54,996 nucleotides of DNA from Geobacter sp. GTDB lineage: Bacteria; Desulfobacterota; Desulfuromonadia; Geobacterales; DSM-12255. The translations under genes were made by a program, and so were the position numbers. Within the stretch, counting starts at the first letter, position 1. Each line of letters starts with the position of its first letter. The stretch covers positions 1 to 54,996 of the forward strand of contig JACRPV010000017.1 of the NCBI GenBank assembly GCA_016223015.1, written 5' to 3'. This document shows, one piece after another, positions 36,211 through 43,814 of the stretch. The notes beneath the pieces were generated by a model. The model saw only the letters and a program-made list of their open reading frames with translations. It searched no databases and was not told where the DNA came from.

Positions 36211-37132
36211 CTGCCTCCTGATTTACTTCTGCTGGACGATCTTTGGCATTCACTGACTGCTTTGCCGGGGCACTTTGTCTGGGACCCTCCATAACCGGCA
36301 GATCACCGGCCAGTTTTTGTAACCCAGGGTTTTCCGCCCGCTGCTCCACGACGTAGAGTCGTGAGGTGTCACCGGCACGAAGGATGTGGCGCTCAAGGGA
36401 TATTGCGACCGGGTTTTCCGCCAGTTCCGCTTTCAGAAACATCTTCTCGTTCAATTTGAACTCGTTAGTCTCGCCACGAAGGGACGCCTCATACTCCTTG
36501 ATCCGGAGGCCTTCTCCTTCGATATCCACGACCCGTTTAAGGGTCAGCTGGATTTCCCGGTATGAGGAGAACTGCTTCTCCTTTCTGCTGACGCTGTAGG
36601 AGTCGGGGATGTTTTCGGTGTAAACGTCCCGGATGGCCTTGAGCAGCTTTTTCTCGAACGGCAGACCGGCGTTGAGGGAGATGTTCTCCTTGATCTTCCG
36701 CTCCTTGCCAGAAGTCAGGCGAATCGTCTGGGAGGGGATGCGCTGCGGGAAGACGATCATGCTGAAGGTCTCGTCGCCGCAGACGACATACAGTTCGGTC
36801 GGAGTGGTTGAATAGGCAAACTTGTCGCCTTTCTTGGTTACCTTGAACTTCACAAAGGCATCCTTGCCGGTGATCTTGATGGTGAGCCCCTTCTCAGTGG
36901 AAGTCAGCGCTTCGCGGATATCAGCCGGGCAGGAAATGCGGTTCATGTCCGAACTGGACAGCCTGATGCTCGTAGTTGCTTCCGGAAGGACGATGGTGGG
37001 GAATTCTCCATCGGTGGGTTTCTCGGCAACCTGTTCAATTGTGGTAGCCTTCTGTTTCTGGATACCGCCTAGATCTGTCGCGTGTACCAACGCCGGCACC
37101 AACAATGCGGCCAATAAAGCAATCGTGCGCAT
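36197..37132 (-). CDS. traK: F-type conjugation protein TraK
   Basis: TraK (VirB9-like) is a periplasmic secretin-like protein of the core complex. It has 311 residues with a signal peptide (to about residue 18), SCPADIREALTSTEKG near residue 70, and a C-terminal half with KEYEASLRGETNEFKLNEKM and RAGDTSRLYVVEQ. I took the ATG at 37132, with AAGGGGG upstream. It touches traE. Confidence 0.88.
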   Translation of the reverse strand: MRTIALLAALLVPALVHATDLGGIQKQKATTIEQVAEKPTDGEFPTIVLPEATTSIRLSSSDMNRISCPADIREALTSTEKGLTIKITGKDAFVKFKVTKKGDKFAYSTTPTELYVVCGDETFSMIVFPQRIPSQTIRLTSGKERKIKENISLNAGLPFEKKLLKAIRDVYTENIPDSYSVSRKEKQFSSYREIQLTLKRVVDIEGEGLRIKEYEASLRGETNEFKLNEKMFLKAELAENPVAISLERHILRAGDTSRLYVVEQRAENPGLQKLAGDLPVMEGPRQSAPAKQSVNAKDRPAEVNQEADDEK

Positions 37133-37710
37133 CAAGCCCCCTTGTTCTCGCCCAGTACAGGCTTCTCATAGAGCCGCACCAGGATAAATTTTCCGTTCTC
37201 GATACGGTATTCGATGAGGTAGACCTTCTGGACGTCTTCAGCCTTCTGGTCCACCATGTAGGTCTTCTTGGTGCCGGAGACTTCCAGACGTCGTTTCTCG
37301 GCATCGTTGATGATCGAGTGGATGTAAAAGGCGCTTGCCGCCTTGGTGTTTTCAATTTTATCCGCCAGCTCGTACAGCTCCTTACGGGATGACTGGAACT
37401 CGGCGGGATCGTAGACAGCCAGCAGTTCGCTGAATTGCGACCGGGCATTGACCGGATTGTAGGTAAGAGCCAGATTGAGAATGTAACGAGTGAATTCCTT
37501 GAGGTATTCATCCGATGCTTTGTCGCCTGAGACTGAAATCTTCGAATTGATGGTTGGCGGAACGAGAATCACCCGCTGGCTGTTCAAGGCCATGAACAGT
37601 CCGGCGGTGTTGATGACAACAGCAATGCCAATCACCACGACAACGAATTTGAGCAGGCGGTTTTCGGCAAATATGTTGGAACTTTTCTGTAGAAATATGT
37701 CGAGGTTCAC
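37132..37710 (-). CDS. traE: F-type conjugation protein TraE
   Basis: TraE (VirB8-like) is an inner-membrane core component. With the GTG at 37710 (GGAG seven bases upstream) it has 192 residues, close to F TraE. One membrane segment (residues 22-42) is followed by VILVPPTINSKISVSGDKAS and a C-terminal SGTKKTYMVDQKAEDVQKVYL. A start at 37755 is possible but would run into the end of traL. Confidence 0.88.
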   Translation of the reverse strand: MNLDIFLQKSSNIFAENRLLKFVVVVIGIAVVINTAGLFMALNSQRVILVPPTINSKISVSGDKASDEYLKEFTRYILNLALTYNPVNARSQFSELLAVYDPAEFQSSRKELYELADKIENTKAASAFYIHSIINDAEKRRLEVSGTKKTYMVDQKAEDVQKVYLIEYRIENGKFILVRLYEKPVLGENKGA

Positions 37711-37732
37711 TTCTTCACTCCAGCTGTAGTGG

Positions 37733-37999
37733 TCATTCCAGAAAATCTCTTTCAAAAAACTGCGGGTATCCCTTCATTGGGGCCAGGCCGATGAAATAGA
37801 GGATATGGCGCAGGAAGCCACGCGGGTACTGCCGCTTGAAACGGCTATACGCCCACGGCACGACGATCATCACCAGCCAGAAATACCCCCCGAACTGCTG
37901 GGCGAAGATAAAACTCGCCGTCATGATTGCCAGGTCGTCGGGCTCGAACCAGAGGACCTGAAACGGCTGCGTCAGGTATTGGGGAAACTTCCGGATCAC
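37733..37999 (-). CDS. traL: F-type conjugation protein TraL
   Basis: TraL (VirB3-like) is a small inner-membrane protein with two hydrophobic segments. I chose the GTG at 37999, preceded by GGAGACAACAC, which gives 88 residues beginning at IRKFPQYLTQPFQVLWFEPDD, the typical start of TraL. A longer frame from 38038 would put the start inside the intercistronic hairpin and has no clear ribosome site. Confidence 0.85.
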   Translation of the reverse strand: MIRKFPQYLTQPFQVLWFEPDDLAIMTASFIFAQQFGGYFWLVMIVVPWAYSRFKRQYPRGFLRHILYFIGLAPMKGYPQFFERDFLE

Positions 38000-38029
38000 G
38001 TGTTGTCTCCATTGGCCTGCAAGATGCCA

Positions 38030-38048
38030 GGGGGGCATGTGCCCCCCC
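38030..38048 (-). promoter_or_regulatory. GC-rich hairpin between traA and traL
   Basis: A near-perfect stem with six G-C pairs (GGGGGGCA, then TGCCCCCC) lies 9 bp after the pilin stop and before the traL ribosome site. There is no T-run, so it is more likely an mRNA-stabilising or attenuating hairpin that keeps pilin mRNA more abundant than downstream genes. The function is inferred. Confidence 0.55.
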
Positions 38049-38056
38049 GATTGAGG

Positions 38057-38356
38057 TCAGATGATCATTCCGAGGGAAGTGACGATCTTGTCCGAGTTGA
38101 TGACAAGTACCCCTCCCAGGATGCAGAGGACTGCCGGGACCATCTTCTGCTGGATCATGACGACAACGCCGGCGATGATCGACAGGACTCCGGCAATAGC
38201 GCCAAATGGACCCTTGAGTATGTTGTTGATGAAGAAGTCATAGGCCTCGAATCCGAATGATCCGGCTACCGGGGCGACGAGGGCCATGGCCTGTGATGCC
38301 GCCAGCGTCACGATCATCGCGACGACGGTCATCAGAAGTACTTTCCGCTTGTGCAT
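38057..38356 (-). CDS. traA: TraA-like F-type pilin
   Basis: This 99-residue pilin precursor has a signal peptide (cleavage likely after SQAMA, about residue 24) and a mature part of about 70 residues with two hydrophobic helices (GAIAGVLSIIAGVVVMIQQ and MVPAVLCILGGVLVI) joined by a short polar loop. It lies just before traL, as in F. The start ATG follows AAGGAGA. The S26 peptidase encoded in the same operon may process it. Confidence 0.85.
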   Translation of the reverse strand: MHKRKVLLMTVVAMIVTLAASQAMALVAPVAGSFGFEAYDFFINNILKGPFGAIAGVLSIIAGVVVMIQQKMVPAVLCILGGVLVINSDKIVTSLGMII

Positions 38357-38416
38357 TCATTTCTCCTTTGTGCTCTGGTGTGATGGTCAGACTGTGTTCA
38401 GCTAGATTCAGCGCGA

Positions 38417-39160
38417 TTACTGCTTACTCACCTCCTTTCCCTTGTCCAGCAGCCCGGTTATCCGTTGGATGTCTGCACCATTCACGTGAGCACCTTCGAT
38501 CCAGAGTGCCGGTGTTCCTCGTACGCCAAGCCCTGTCGCAATCTTTTCCATTTCCTCCAACTGTTGTTGCTGGGTGCCATCGGTTACGGAGATCGGTTTT
38601 CCGTCCAAGGCTCCGGCAAATACGTCGTGGAAAGCCTTGTCTCTGTCAGGTTGCGACAGGATGTAACGGGCCTTCTTCTCGGCATCGGGGTGAATCTTGC
38701 GTAGGGGGACGAAATATACGTAGCGGGTCACATCAGTTCGCTTCGAGAGAAGGTTGTCGACCTTACGGCAATAGGGACAGTCAGGATCAGTGAACTCGAT
38801 GACTTTCTTGGGGCCGTTGCCGATTTTTAAGGCCTTATCCAGGGGGAGATTCTTGATCCGTTCTGCAGCAACCTTCTCCCGCATCTCGGCGGTCAAGTTT
38901 TTGCCTTCCTTGGTCCAGATCTCACCGAAGAAGAGATACCCTTCAGGGCTGAAGTAAAAAACCTGTTCTCCTGCCGTGATCTCATACAGGCCCTTGAGCG
39001 GCGATTCCCTGAAGGAGTCAACTCGCAGATTCGGAAAAGTTTTCATCAAGTTCTCTTTCTCGGTTCCCACATCATCACTTGCCATTGAGAACCCCGCCGC
39101 TGCCACGAGAAGCAGCATCAGAGCGCCAACCGTAATTCTCCTGTCATTTCTCGGCTTCAC
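38417..39160 (-). CDS. dsbC: DsbC-like thiol:disulfide isomerase
   Basis: This 247-residue periplasmic protein has a signal peptide (to about residue 27), a short dimerisation region, and a thioredoxin fold with CPYC near residue 129 and the cis-proline GTPALW near residue 216. It probably folds the cysteine-rich TraN, the TraN-like protein and TraU. It overlaps the ompA-like gene by 4 bp and precedes traA by about 60 bp. Confidence 0.88.
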   Translation of the reverse strand: MKPRNDRRITVGALMLLLVAAAGFSMASDDVGTEKENLMKTFPNLRVDSFRESPLKGLYEITAGEQVFYFSPEGYLFFGEIWTKEGKNLTAEMREKVAAERIKNLPLDKALKIGNGPKKVIEFTDPDCPYCRKVDNLLSKRTDVTRYVYFVPLRKIHPDAEKKARYILSQPDRDKAFHDVFAGALDGKPISVTDGTQQQQLEEMEKIATGLGVRGTPALWIEGAHVNGADIQRITGLLDKGKEVSKQ

Positions 39161-39762
39161 TTCTCCTCCTTTCGATGTTCCAGAATCTCTACCCTCCGGT
39201 TAAGACGATTCTCGATGGAAATGGGGCAGCACTTGCCTTTTCCTTCAACGGTACCCACATTTAGGCCATTAGCCTTAAAAATCCCGGCTACGTGATTCGC
39301 CCTCCTGATCGACAACCCCTCGTTGTAGTCACTACTTCCAACCGTGCAGGTGTACCCAGTCAGATCGAATGTGCTGTTTCTCGGCAGTTCCGTCAGGAGT
39401 CCGTTTAGCCTCTCACGTTCATGCCGGGACAACTTGGCGCTGTTGAAATCGAACTGAATGGGATCGAGGCGTGCCGGCGTAACAACGGCATCGCCTTTAT
39501 TGCTCTGGGCCGGTTGCACTTCACGCGTATCAGGGACCTCCAGCTTGAGTGGAGTGGTCATACGCAGGGCAAGTTTTGGCGTCATGGGCATCATGGAGAG
39601 CCGATTATCAGAACAGTCTGAGCAGACCACGAATTGGTCATCTGCCTTTGCGGTCACACTTTCCAGCGAATAGCTGAAAGGTCTCTGTCGAATGTCTGAG
39701 GCATGGGTTGCCAACGGGACAAGCAGAACAAGCGTGGCGATGCTCCATGATTTCACCTGCAT
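39157..39762 (-). CDS. OmpA-family protein, first gene of transfer operon
   Basis: This 201-residue protein has a signal peptide (to about residue 21), an unclassified middle, and a C-terminal OmpA-like peptidoglycan-binding domain (IQFDFNSAKLSRHERERLNG; CTVGSSDYNEGLSIRRANHV; NRRVEILE). The GxxD-like and RRV positions needed for peptidoglycan binding are present. It would anchor the mating complex to the cell wall. It lies 31 bp downstream of the 21-bp promoter motif. Confidence 0.82.
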   Translation of the reverse strand: MQVKSWSIATLVLLVPLATHASDIRQRPFSYSLESVTAKADDQFVVCSDCSDNRLSMMPMTPKLALRMTTPLKLEVPDTREVQPAQSNKGDAVVTPARLDPIQFDFNSAKLSRHERERLNGLLTELPRNSTFDLTGYTCTVGSSDYNEGLSIRRANHVAGIFKANGLNVGTVEGKGKCCPISIENRLNRRVEILEHRKEEK

Positions 39763-39793
39763 AGGCCCTCCTAAACGAGCTCTTCATAGAAAC

Positions 39794-39814
39794 AATCTAT
39801 AGGGGGGGCAGGTT
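39794..39814 (-). promoter_or_regulatory. 21-bp promoter motif, transfer operon
   Basis: On the minus strand the site reads AACCTGCC, a run of five C, then TATAGATT. It ends 31 bp before the ATG of the ompA-like gene. The TATAGAT part looks like a -10 box; the AACCTGCC part is at an unusual place for a -35 box. Confidence 0.6.
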
Positions 39815-40047
39815 GGTCGGTATGGGCTGTGAACCAGAGAGCGGCAGAAAGAGCATTGGGGAGTTGGTATGAAACAGCAGGATCAGAAGTATTTATTTGA
39901 TGAATTTTCGTCTCTCTAAGTCGTGATTCGGTCATGTCGATGCAGGGACTGTAAGTTGTCTAATCTAGCTGCCGATACAGTTAAAATAAAATAATCATCA
40001 ATAGATTTGGAATGTTAGGGGTCATTACTCTTCCAGTGGCTCTGTCA

Positions 40048-40068
40048 AACCTGCCCCCTTTATAGATT
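40048..40068 (+). promoter_or_regulatory. 21-bp promoter motif, replication genes
   Basis: This copy differs from the transfer-operon copy only at two positions in the C/T tract and ends 39 bp before the AlpA-like gene. Confidence 0.6.
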
Positions 40069-40107
40069 TATTGAACAAGGAGAAACATCACGAACGGAGG
40101 AAAGGCA

Positions 40108-40281
40108 ATGGAAGCTCTTTTGAGGCAGCGTGACCTGATGGAGATCATGAACGTATCGCGAGCAACACTCTGGAGAATGCTGAGACACCAAAATTTTCCG
40201 AAACCGGTTGTTCTCATGGGTTGCAAACGGTGGCGTCGTGAAGATCTCGAATCCTGGCTGGAGGAAAGAAAAAGTGAGTAA
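40108..40281 (+). CDS. AlpA-family DNA-binding regulator
   Basis: This 57-residue protein has the MerR-like winged helix of AlpA: LLRQRDLMEIMNVSRATLWR, then NFPKPVVLMGCKRWRREDLESWLEER. AlpA-type proteins act as excisionases or activators on mobile elements. The ATG at 40108 has GGAGGAAAGG just before it. It is first in the replication gene set, 44 bp before the trfA-like gene, and could bind the 21-bp motif or the attachment site. Its small size means it is easily missed. Confidence 0.82.
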   Translation: MEALLRQRDLMEIMNVSRATLWRMLRHQNFPKPVVLMGCKRWRREDLESWLEERKSE

Positions 40282-40325
40282 GGCACGTCAGAGAACAAGA
40301 GCGACCCTGATCCGGGAGGTACCGT

Positions 40326-41165
40326 TTGCATGACGAATCACAACCCCAAATGCTTACAGACGCCAAAAACTCCTGTGTGCCTGATTCCTTCGAGCAGATA
40401 TTGGCAAGCCTTGCCGCAAGGCCCAAATATCTTCCCGAATGGCCAGACGGACAAAGGGCCATGCCGAACGAAATATTGCGTTCGGCACTCTTCAACTGTC
40501 GTAACAGGAACCTTTCTCGCGTGTTCATGAAGGAAGCTGAAATAGCCGTAATCGGAGATGGCCAGGTCATCTACCGTGGCGAGGAACTACGTCAGGACGA
40601 TGAGCTTGTCTGGATGCACCTCATGCATCTGATCAAGAAGATCCCGTTGGGGGAGTGTGTTGAGTTCACTCCCTATTCATTCATCAAGGCTCTCGGCTGG
40701 CCTATCAAGGGTCAGAATTATGAACGGCTGCGAACGTGTCTCAGTCGTATGCAAGCGACGGCGCTGCGCATCCAGTCGAAGCGCCTGCAGTGCTTCATCA
40801 GCATCTCACTGATTCAAAAGTTCATGTCGAAAAACGACCGGGATGAAAACCTTTCACGCTGGCAAGTCTGGGTTGGCAAGGAAATGCAGTTACTGTTCGA
40901 CGAAGAATTCCTGACCAGGGTGGCTTGGGAGACCAGGCGGTTATTGCCGGACGGAATTGCTTCAAAGCTTTTCGGCTACTGGGCGAGTCATCGCAAACCT
41001 TATCCGGTCAAGGTCGAGACCTTGTTGAAGCTGTGCGGTTCCGGGATGAAAGCAAAGCACTTCAAGGCGGAATTGAAGAAGGCCCTCGATCTTCTGAAGG
41101 AGGTTGGTTTTCTGGAAGCGTGGGAATTTAAGAATGAACTTGTCGTGGTTACCCGGAGGTATTGA
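40326..41165 (+). CDS. trfA: TrfA-like plasmid replication initiator
   Basis: This 279-residue protein matches the TrfA family: RAMPNEILRSALFNCRNR near residue 46, YRGEELRQDDELVWMHLMHL near residue 84, and PLGECVEFTPYSFIKALGWP near residue 108, followed by a second winged-helix region. TrfA binds iterons at oriV and opens the origin. I chose the TTG at 40326 because GGGAGG lies 7 bases upstream; the first in-frame ATG is at 40350. It is followed directly by six iterons, supporting the assignment. Confidence 0.85.
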   Translation: MHDESQPQMLTDAKNSCVPDSFEQILASLAARPKYLPEWPDGQRAMPNEILRSALFNCRNRNLSRVFMKEAEIAVIGDGQVIYRGEELRQDDELVWMHLMHLIKKIPLGECVEFTPYSFIKALGWPIKGQNYERLRTCLSRMQATALRIQSKRLQCFISISLIQKFMSKNDRDENLSRWQVWVGKEMQLLFDEEFLTRVAWETRRLLPDGIASKLFGYWASHRKPYPVKVETLLKLCGSGMKAKHFKAELKKALDLLKEVGFLEAWEFKNELVVVTRRY

Positions 41166-41289
41166 CCTATGACCGACCAGACATTGACTTATGACCGACC
41201 CCCTATTGACCTTTGGCCGACCGGTACTGACTTATGCCCGACCAGAATACTGACTTTAGACCGACCGGACTCATGACTTATGACCGACC
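41162..41289 (+). repeat. Six 17-bp iterons (oriV)
   Basis: Consensus TTGACTTATGACCGACC. Copies start at 41162, 41184, 41206, 41227, 41250 and 41273, so the spacing is 22, 22, 21, 23 and 23 bp, about two DNA turns. TGAC and CCGACC are almost invariant. This is the size and spacing of IncP oriV iterons, though the sequence is different. The initiator gene ends at 41165, right at the first copy. Confidence 0.88.
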
Positions 41290-41400
41290 GCCATGTTTTT
41301 TTTCCAGAAAACAATTGGTTGGTTACGGGGTTATCAACACCCGGCTAATCATCTTTTAACCATTATTTAACCAATAAGTGGCGTCGGATTGACAGGGAGG
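41290..41400 (+). other. Origin flank: DnaA-like box and AT-rich unwinding region
   Basis: The iterons are followed by a T-run, a DnaA-box-like TTATCAACA (41331-41339, one mismatch to consensus) and AT-rich DNA with two TTTAACCA repeats (about 41355-41375). These are typical parts of an iteron origin. Function is inferred. Confidence 0.6.
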
Positions 41401-41407
41401 AATATCG

Positions 41408-41725
41408 ATGAACTGCCCATTTCCGGATGAAGCAATGAAGACCGTGGTTTCGTATCTGCGCAGATCAGGCCAGACCGTTGTCTATTCCGAAGGCTCATTT
41501 GTCCTTAATAAAGGCACTCCGAATCTCACCGTCATTGGACAAGCATATGCAAACGGTGCGGTGTCGCTGACTGAGGACGGCTCAATTCAGGTATGCGGGG
41601 TGAGGATCATAGCGGAGATGGATACCATAAAGCTACGCAGAAGGGTTGAGGATCATCTTCGTAAATCGGCATCAAAGCAGGACATTATCCGCATAGCAGC
41701 ATGTCTGGGAATCAGGTTGAAATAA
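41408..41725 (+). CDS. Unknown 105-aa protein
   Basis: I do not recognise this protein. It has a mixed fold with repeated GxxVxL patterns and a basic C-terminus (LRRRVEDHLRKSASKQ). The ATG at 41408 has GGGAGG upstream. It lies downstream of the origin on the same strand as the replication gene, and before the structured region at 41750. A role in replication control is possible. Confidence 0.5.
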   Translation: MNCPFPDEAMKTVVSYLRRSGQTVVYSEGSFVLNKGTPNLTVIGQAYANGAVSLTEDGSIQVCGVRIIAEMDTIKLRRRVEDHLRKSASKQDIIRIAACLGIRLK

Positions 41726-41749
41726 CCGCTGATTCCTTTTTCCTGAAAA

Positions 41750-41902
41750 AGCCACACCAACTGGGTGGTATCGCGTCTGGATTCGGCACGCAAGCCGAAT
41801 CTGGTTGCTGAATCGAAATTTCATTCTGGCACGGCCAGGCTCAAAGCATTGGGCACTGGCAAAGCCGGTCATCGGAGCACGACTCCGTGGCCGGCTTTTT
41901 TT
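41750..41902 (+). ncRNA. Candidate structured RNA with terminator
   Basis: Between two genes lies a series of hairpins: a CCACACC/GGGTGG stem (about 41752-41769), a perfect 8-bp stem GATTCGGC/GCCGAATC (41780-41801), and a terminator. It could be a small antisense or leader RNA that controls replication or the following sigma-like gene. No known family is recognised. Confidence 0.35.
41861..41902 (+). terminator. Strong intrinsic terminator
   Basis: A stem with AAAGCCGG and CCGGCTTT arms, with a nested CGGAG/CTCCG, is followed by a T-run. It stops upstream transcription just before the sigma-like gene, whose ribosome site begins a few bases later. Confidence 0.8.
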
Positions 41903-41919
41903 ATCTGGAGGGTTCAATC

Positions 41920-42477
41920 ATGGACTTTCAGCAAGCGGCTGCATGGGTAAAGGACCATCAGCTAGTAATCAAAGGCTATATCGCTAAATACCGAAGATTC
42001 TCCCCTTACGAAGAATGCGACTACATGCAAGAAGCATTTGAGGCGGCAATGATTGCGGCAGTACGCAGCAAACAGAAGCACATTCGCTTCGAGGCTGCCT
42101 TCTGGAAGGTATTCCGCAGCCAGATAAGCGTCATAACCCCTTCTCCGGACATCCTGACCCACGGATCAAACTCAATTCCCTCCCATCTGTGTACCGAGGA
42201 TCTCACGGCAATATCCGGCAAACGTAATAAAGGCAGACAAAAGCAGCCGAATACAGAGGTAATCTACAATTCAATCTGTCATCTCCTCACCGAAAAAGAG
42301 CAGCAGGTTCTCTATCTGTCGCTGGGGATCGGGATGGAAGGGAAGCTTTCAAACTACGAGATTGCCGAACGCTTGGGATGCGTCGTTTCAAACGTGCGCG
42401 ATATTCTCAGCAGGGCAATGGAGCGGATCAAGGCTCTTGTCAGTAGCGGTGCCATTGATCCCCAGCGTTTCGCCTAA
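41920..42477 (+). CDS. Sigma-70-like factor (ECF-type)
   Basis: This protein of about 185 residues has an N-terminal region-2-like part (YIAKYRRFSPYEECDYMQEAF) and a C-terminal region-4 helix-turn-helix (LTEKEQQVLYLSLGIG; SNYEIAERLGCVVSNVRDILSRA). The ATG at 41920 has CTGGAGGG upstream; a frame from 41887 would start inside the terminator. It may read the unusual 21-bp promoter motif; this is a testable guess. It follows a strong terminator, so it needs its own promoter or antitermination. Confidence 0.65.
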   Translation: MDFQQAAAWVKDHQLVIKGYIAKYRRFSPYEECDYMQEAFEAAMIAAVRSKQKHIRFEAAFWKVFRSQISVITPSPDILTHGSNSIPSHLCTEDLTAISGKRNKGRQKQPNTEVIYNSICHLLTEKEQQVLYLSLGIGMEGKLSNYEIAERLGCVVSNVRDILSRAMERIKALVSSGAIDPQRFA

Positions 42478-42513
42478 CAATTTATCATCGACAAACAGCA
42501 CAGGAGGTCACCA

Positions 42514-43002
42514 ATGAACCTGGAGGAAGCTGTAGCAACATACCGACCGGTATCACAGAAAGCTCTTAAACGATTGGTCAACGATGGCCTCATATCAGAG
42601 CCGTTGACCGACTCGGATCAGCATACTTTGGCAGTCCTCTGTCAAATCTGGTCCAGCGAATGGTATGTGGCCCAGATGAACATGACGTTCAAACCCGACA
42701 AGAGAGCTCTCATGCTAGCCTTTCCAAATTTCGGAAAGATTGAGCGCTACATCTTGAACTCCTATCTCCCCGATGAGTTCAAACAGAAATCGCGAGTTTC
42801 GATCATGGAAGTATCAAAGCGTATCCGCGAGTTTTTTCATATCGAATACCCCGAGTTCAAGATCATGCGTATCCGTCAGATCGCCTACAACATGCTACGA
42901 AACAGACGGGGGGAAACCAGAAAACTTTTCCTTGCACTATCGGCTCTTGAACGGAAGTCGTCCCAAAAACGTCTGGAGAAATCTGTCAAAAAATCCAAAT
43001 AA
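42514..43002 (+). CDS. Unknown 162-aa protein
   Basis: I do not recognise this protein. It is soluble, largely helical, with a basic C-terminus (KSSQKRLEKSVKKSK). It has ACAGGAGG before the start and lies 36 bp after the sigma-like gene, so these are co-transcribed. A stem-loop lies at its end. It could be a regulator of the same circuit. Confidence 0.55.
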   Translation: MNLEEAVATYRPVSQKALKRLVNDGLISEPLTDSDQHTLAVLCQIWSSEWYVAQMNMTFKPDKRALMLAFPNFGKIERYILNSYLPDEFKQKSRVSIMEVSKRIREFFHIEYPEFKIMRIRQIAYNMLRNRRGETRKLFLALSALERKSSQKRLEKSVKKSK

Positions 43003-43040
43003 CAAACTTTTCGAAGGAAAGTCTTTGTAGAAAAGTTTGT
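43002..43040. terminator. Stem-loop with perfect 11-bp arms
   Basis: ACAAACTTTTC at 43002-43012 is repeated in inverted form as GAAAAGTTTGT at 43030-43040 with a 17-base spacer. It overlaps the stop codon of the 162-residue gene and precedes the next ribosome site by about 10 bp. It could be a terminator, an operator or an RNA processing site. Confidence 0.45.
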
Positions 43041-43056
43041 ATTACATCGAGGAGGC

Positions 43057-43680
43057 ATGATGCAAATTGAGGATTTGGAAGAAATACTCAACAACCGGAT
43101 CATCGAAGCGTATTCGGCAGGCTTTAGCGTAGTGGAGATCACCAAGGCCCTCAGAAAAACCAGCGTGGATTTCGTTCACAGCTTGCTGCGGGAAACAGGA
43201 CATATTCCGGCCATGGCCAGAAGCGAATACCGGCGTCAATATGATATCGATCCCAGATTGACGGCAGCATTTCGTAAAAAAGGCTTCTCCTTTGGCCGCT
43301 GGTGCCTTGGTTGGAAAATGGACCCTACATCGGCTACGGCTGAACTCAGGACTGCACCTGGAGAAGGAATTGCGACCACAACTCATATAGCGCTACAAAG
43401 AGACTTCCCGGAAGTATTCTTCAGCATGTTTGGCGGCAAAAGGATCAAACAGGGAAAGAGAAAAAGAGCCTCCGCCCAGCCGGCTTCGCTCAGAATCGAC
43501 TGGGATGTCGAACGCAAAACATTCTTTGCCACTGTTCCGGAGTATCCGATGATCGAAGGACGAGGAAAAGATTGGGACGAAGCGTTTTACGCCATTAAAT
43601 CAGCGTTCAGAATGCAGGAGTACATCAAGAGGTTGAACCGACTCGATCCAAATTCACTGAATGACGGTATGGCTCATTGA
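43057..43680 (+). CDS. Unknown 207-aa protein with HTH-like N-terminus
   Basis: This protein has an N-terminal helix-turn-helix-like segment (AYSAGFSVVEITKALRKTS, about residue 18-37) and a C-terminal part with a HicB-like antitoxin feel (DWDVERKTFFATVPEYPMIEG; DWDEAFYAIKSAF). HicB proteins are partly degraded RNase H-fold antitoxins, but no HicA gene lies beside it. The start has GAGGAGG. Role unknown; probably a regulator of the backbone genes. Confidence 0.5.
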   Translation: MMQIEDLEEILNNRIIEAYSAGFSVVEITKALRKTSVDFVHSLLRETGHIPAMARSEYRRQYDIDPRLTAAFRKKGFSFGRWCLGWKMDPTSATAELRTAPGEGIATTTHIALQRDFPEVFFSMFGGKRIKQGKRKRASAQPASLRIDWDVERKTFFATVPEYPMIEGRGKDWDEAFYAIKSAFRMQEYIKRLNRLDPNSLNDGMAH

Positions 43681-43702
43681 TGGTGGCATTTTAGCCACCA
43701 TC
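43679..43702 (+). terminator. Hairpin after the 207-aa gene
   Basis: Perfect 9-bp arms (GATGGTGGC and GCCACCATC) with a 6-base loop overlap the stop codon. There is only a short T-run, so termination is uncertain. Confidence 0.45.
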
Positions 43703-43812
43703 CTTTGAATAACGCAAATTGGCGCATTCATGGCTACTTTTTCGCTCCCATAGATGCCGCTAAAATTGGATGCCTCCAAATGGCAGCCATTTTTGACACC
43801 ATTTTCGCCACC
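43688..43812 (+). repeat. 12-bp repeats before the partition genes
   Basis: ATTTTNGNCACC occurs at 43688, then twice in direct tandem at 43789 and 43801. The tandem pair ends two bases before the 21-bp promoter motif. ParR-type adaptors bind such repeats near their own promoter, so this may be the centromere (parC) and operator. Confidence 0.45.
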
Positions 43813-43814
43813 GG

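Larger units (their letters stand above)
39763..40107. other. Divergent control region: transfer versus replication
   Basis: These 345 bp separate the leftward transfer operon from the rightward replication genes. They hold two copies of the 21-bp motif pointing outward (39794-39814 and 40048-40068), with AT-rich DNA between them (around 39970-40010). No gene is seen. Confidence 0.6.

Noticed and set aside
41750-41902. Retron non-coding RNA
   Set aside because: No reverse transcriptase gene is near and the stems do not show the paired ends of a retron RNA.
43057-43680. HicB antitoxin of a HicAB pair
   Set aside because: The C-terminal similarity is slight and there is no HicA-like gene next to it.
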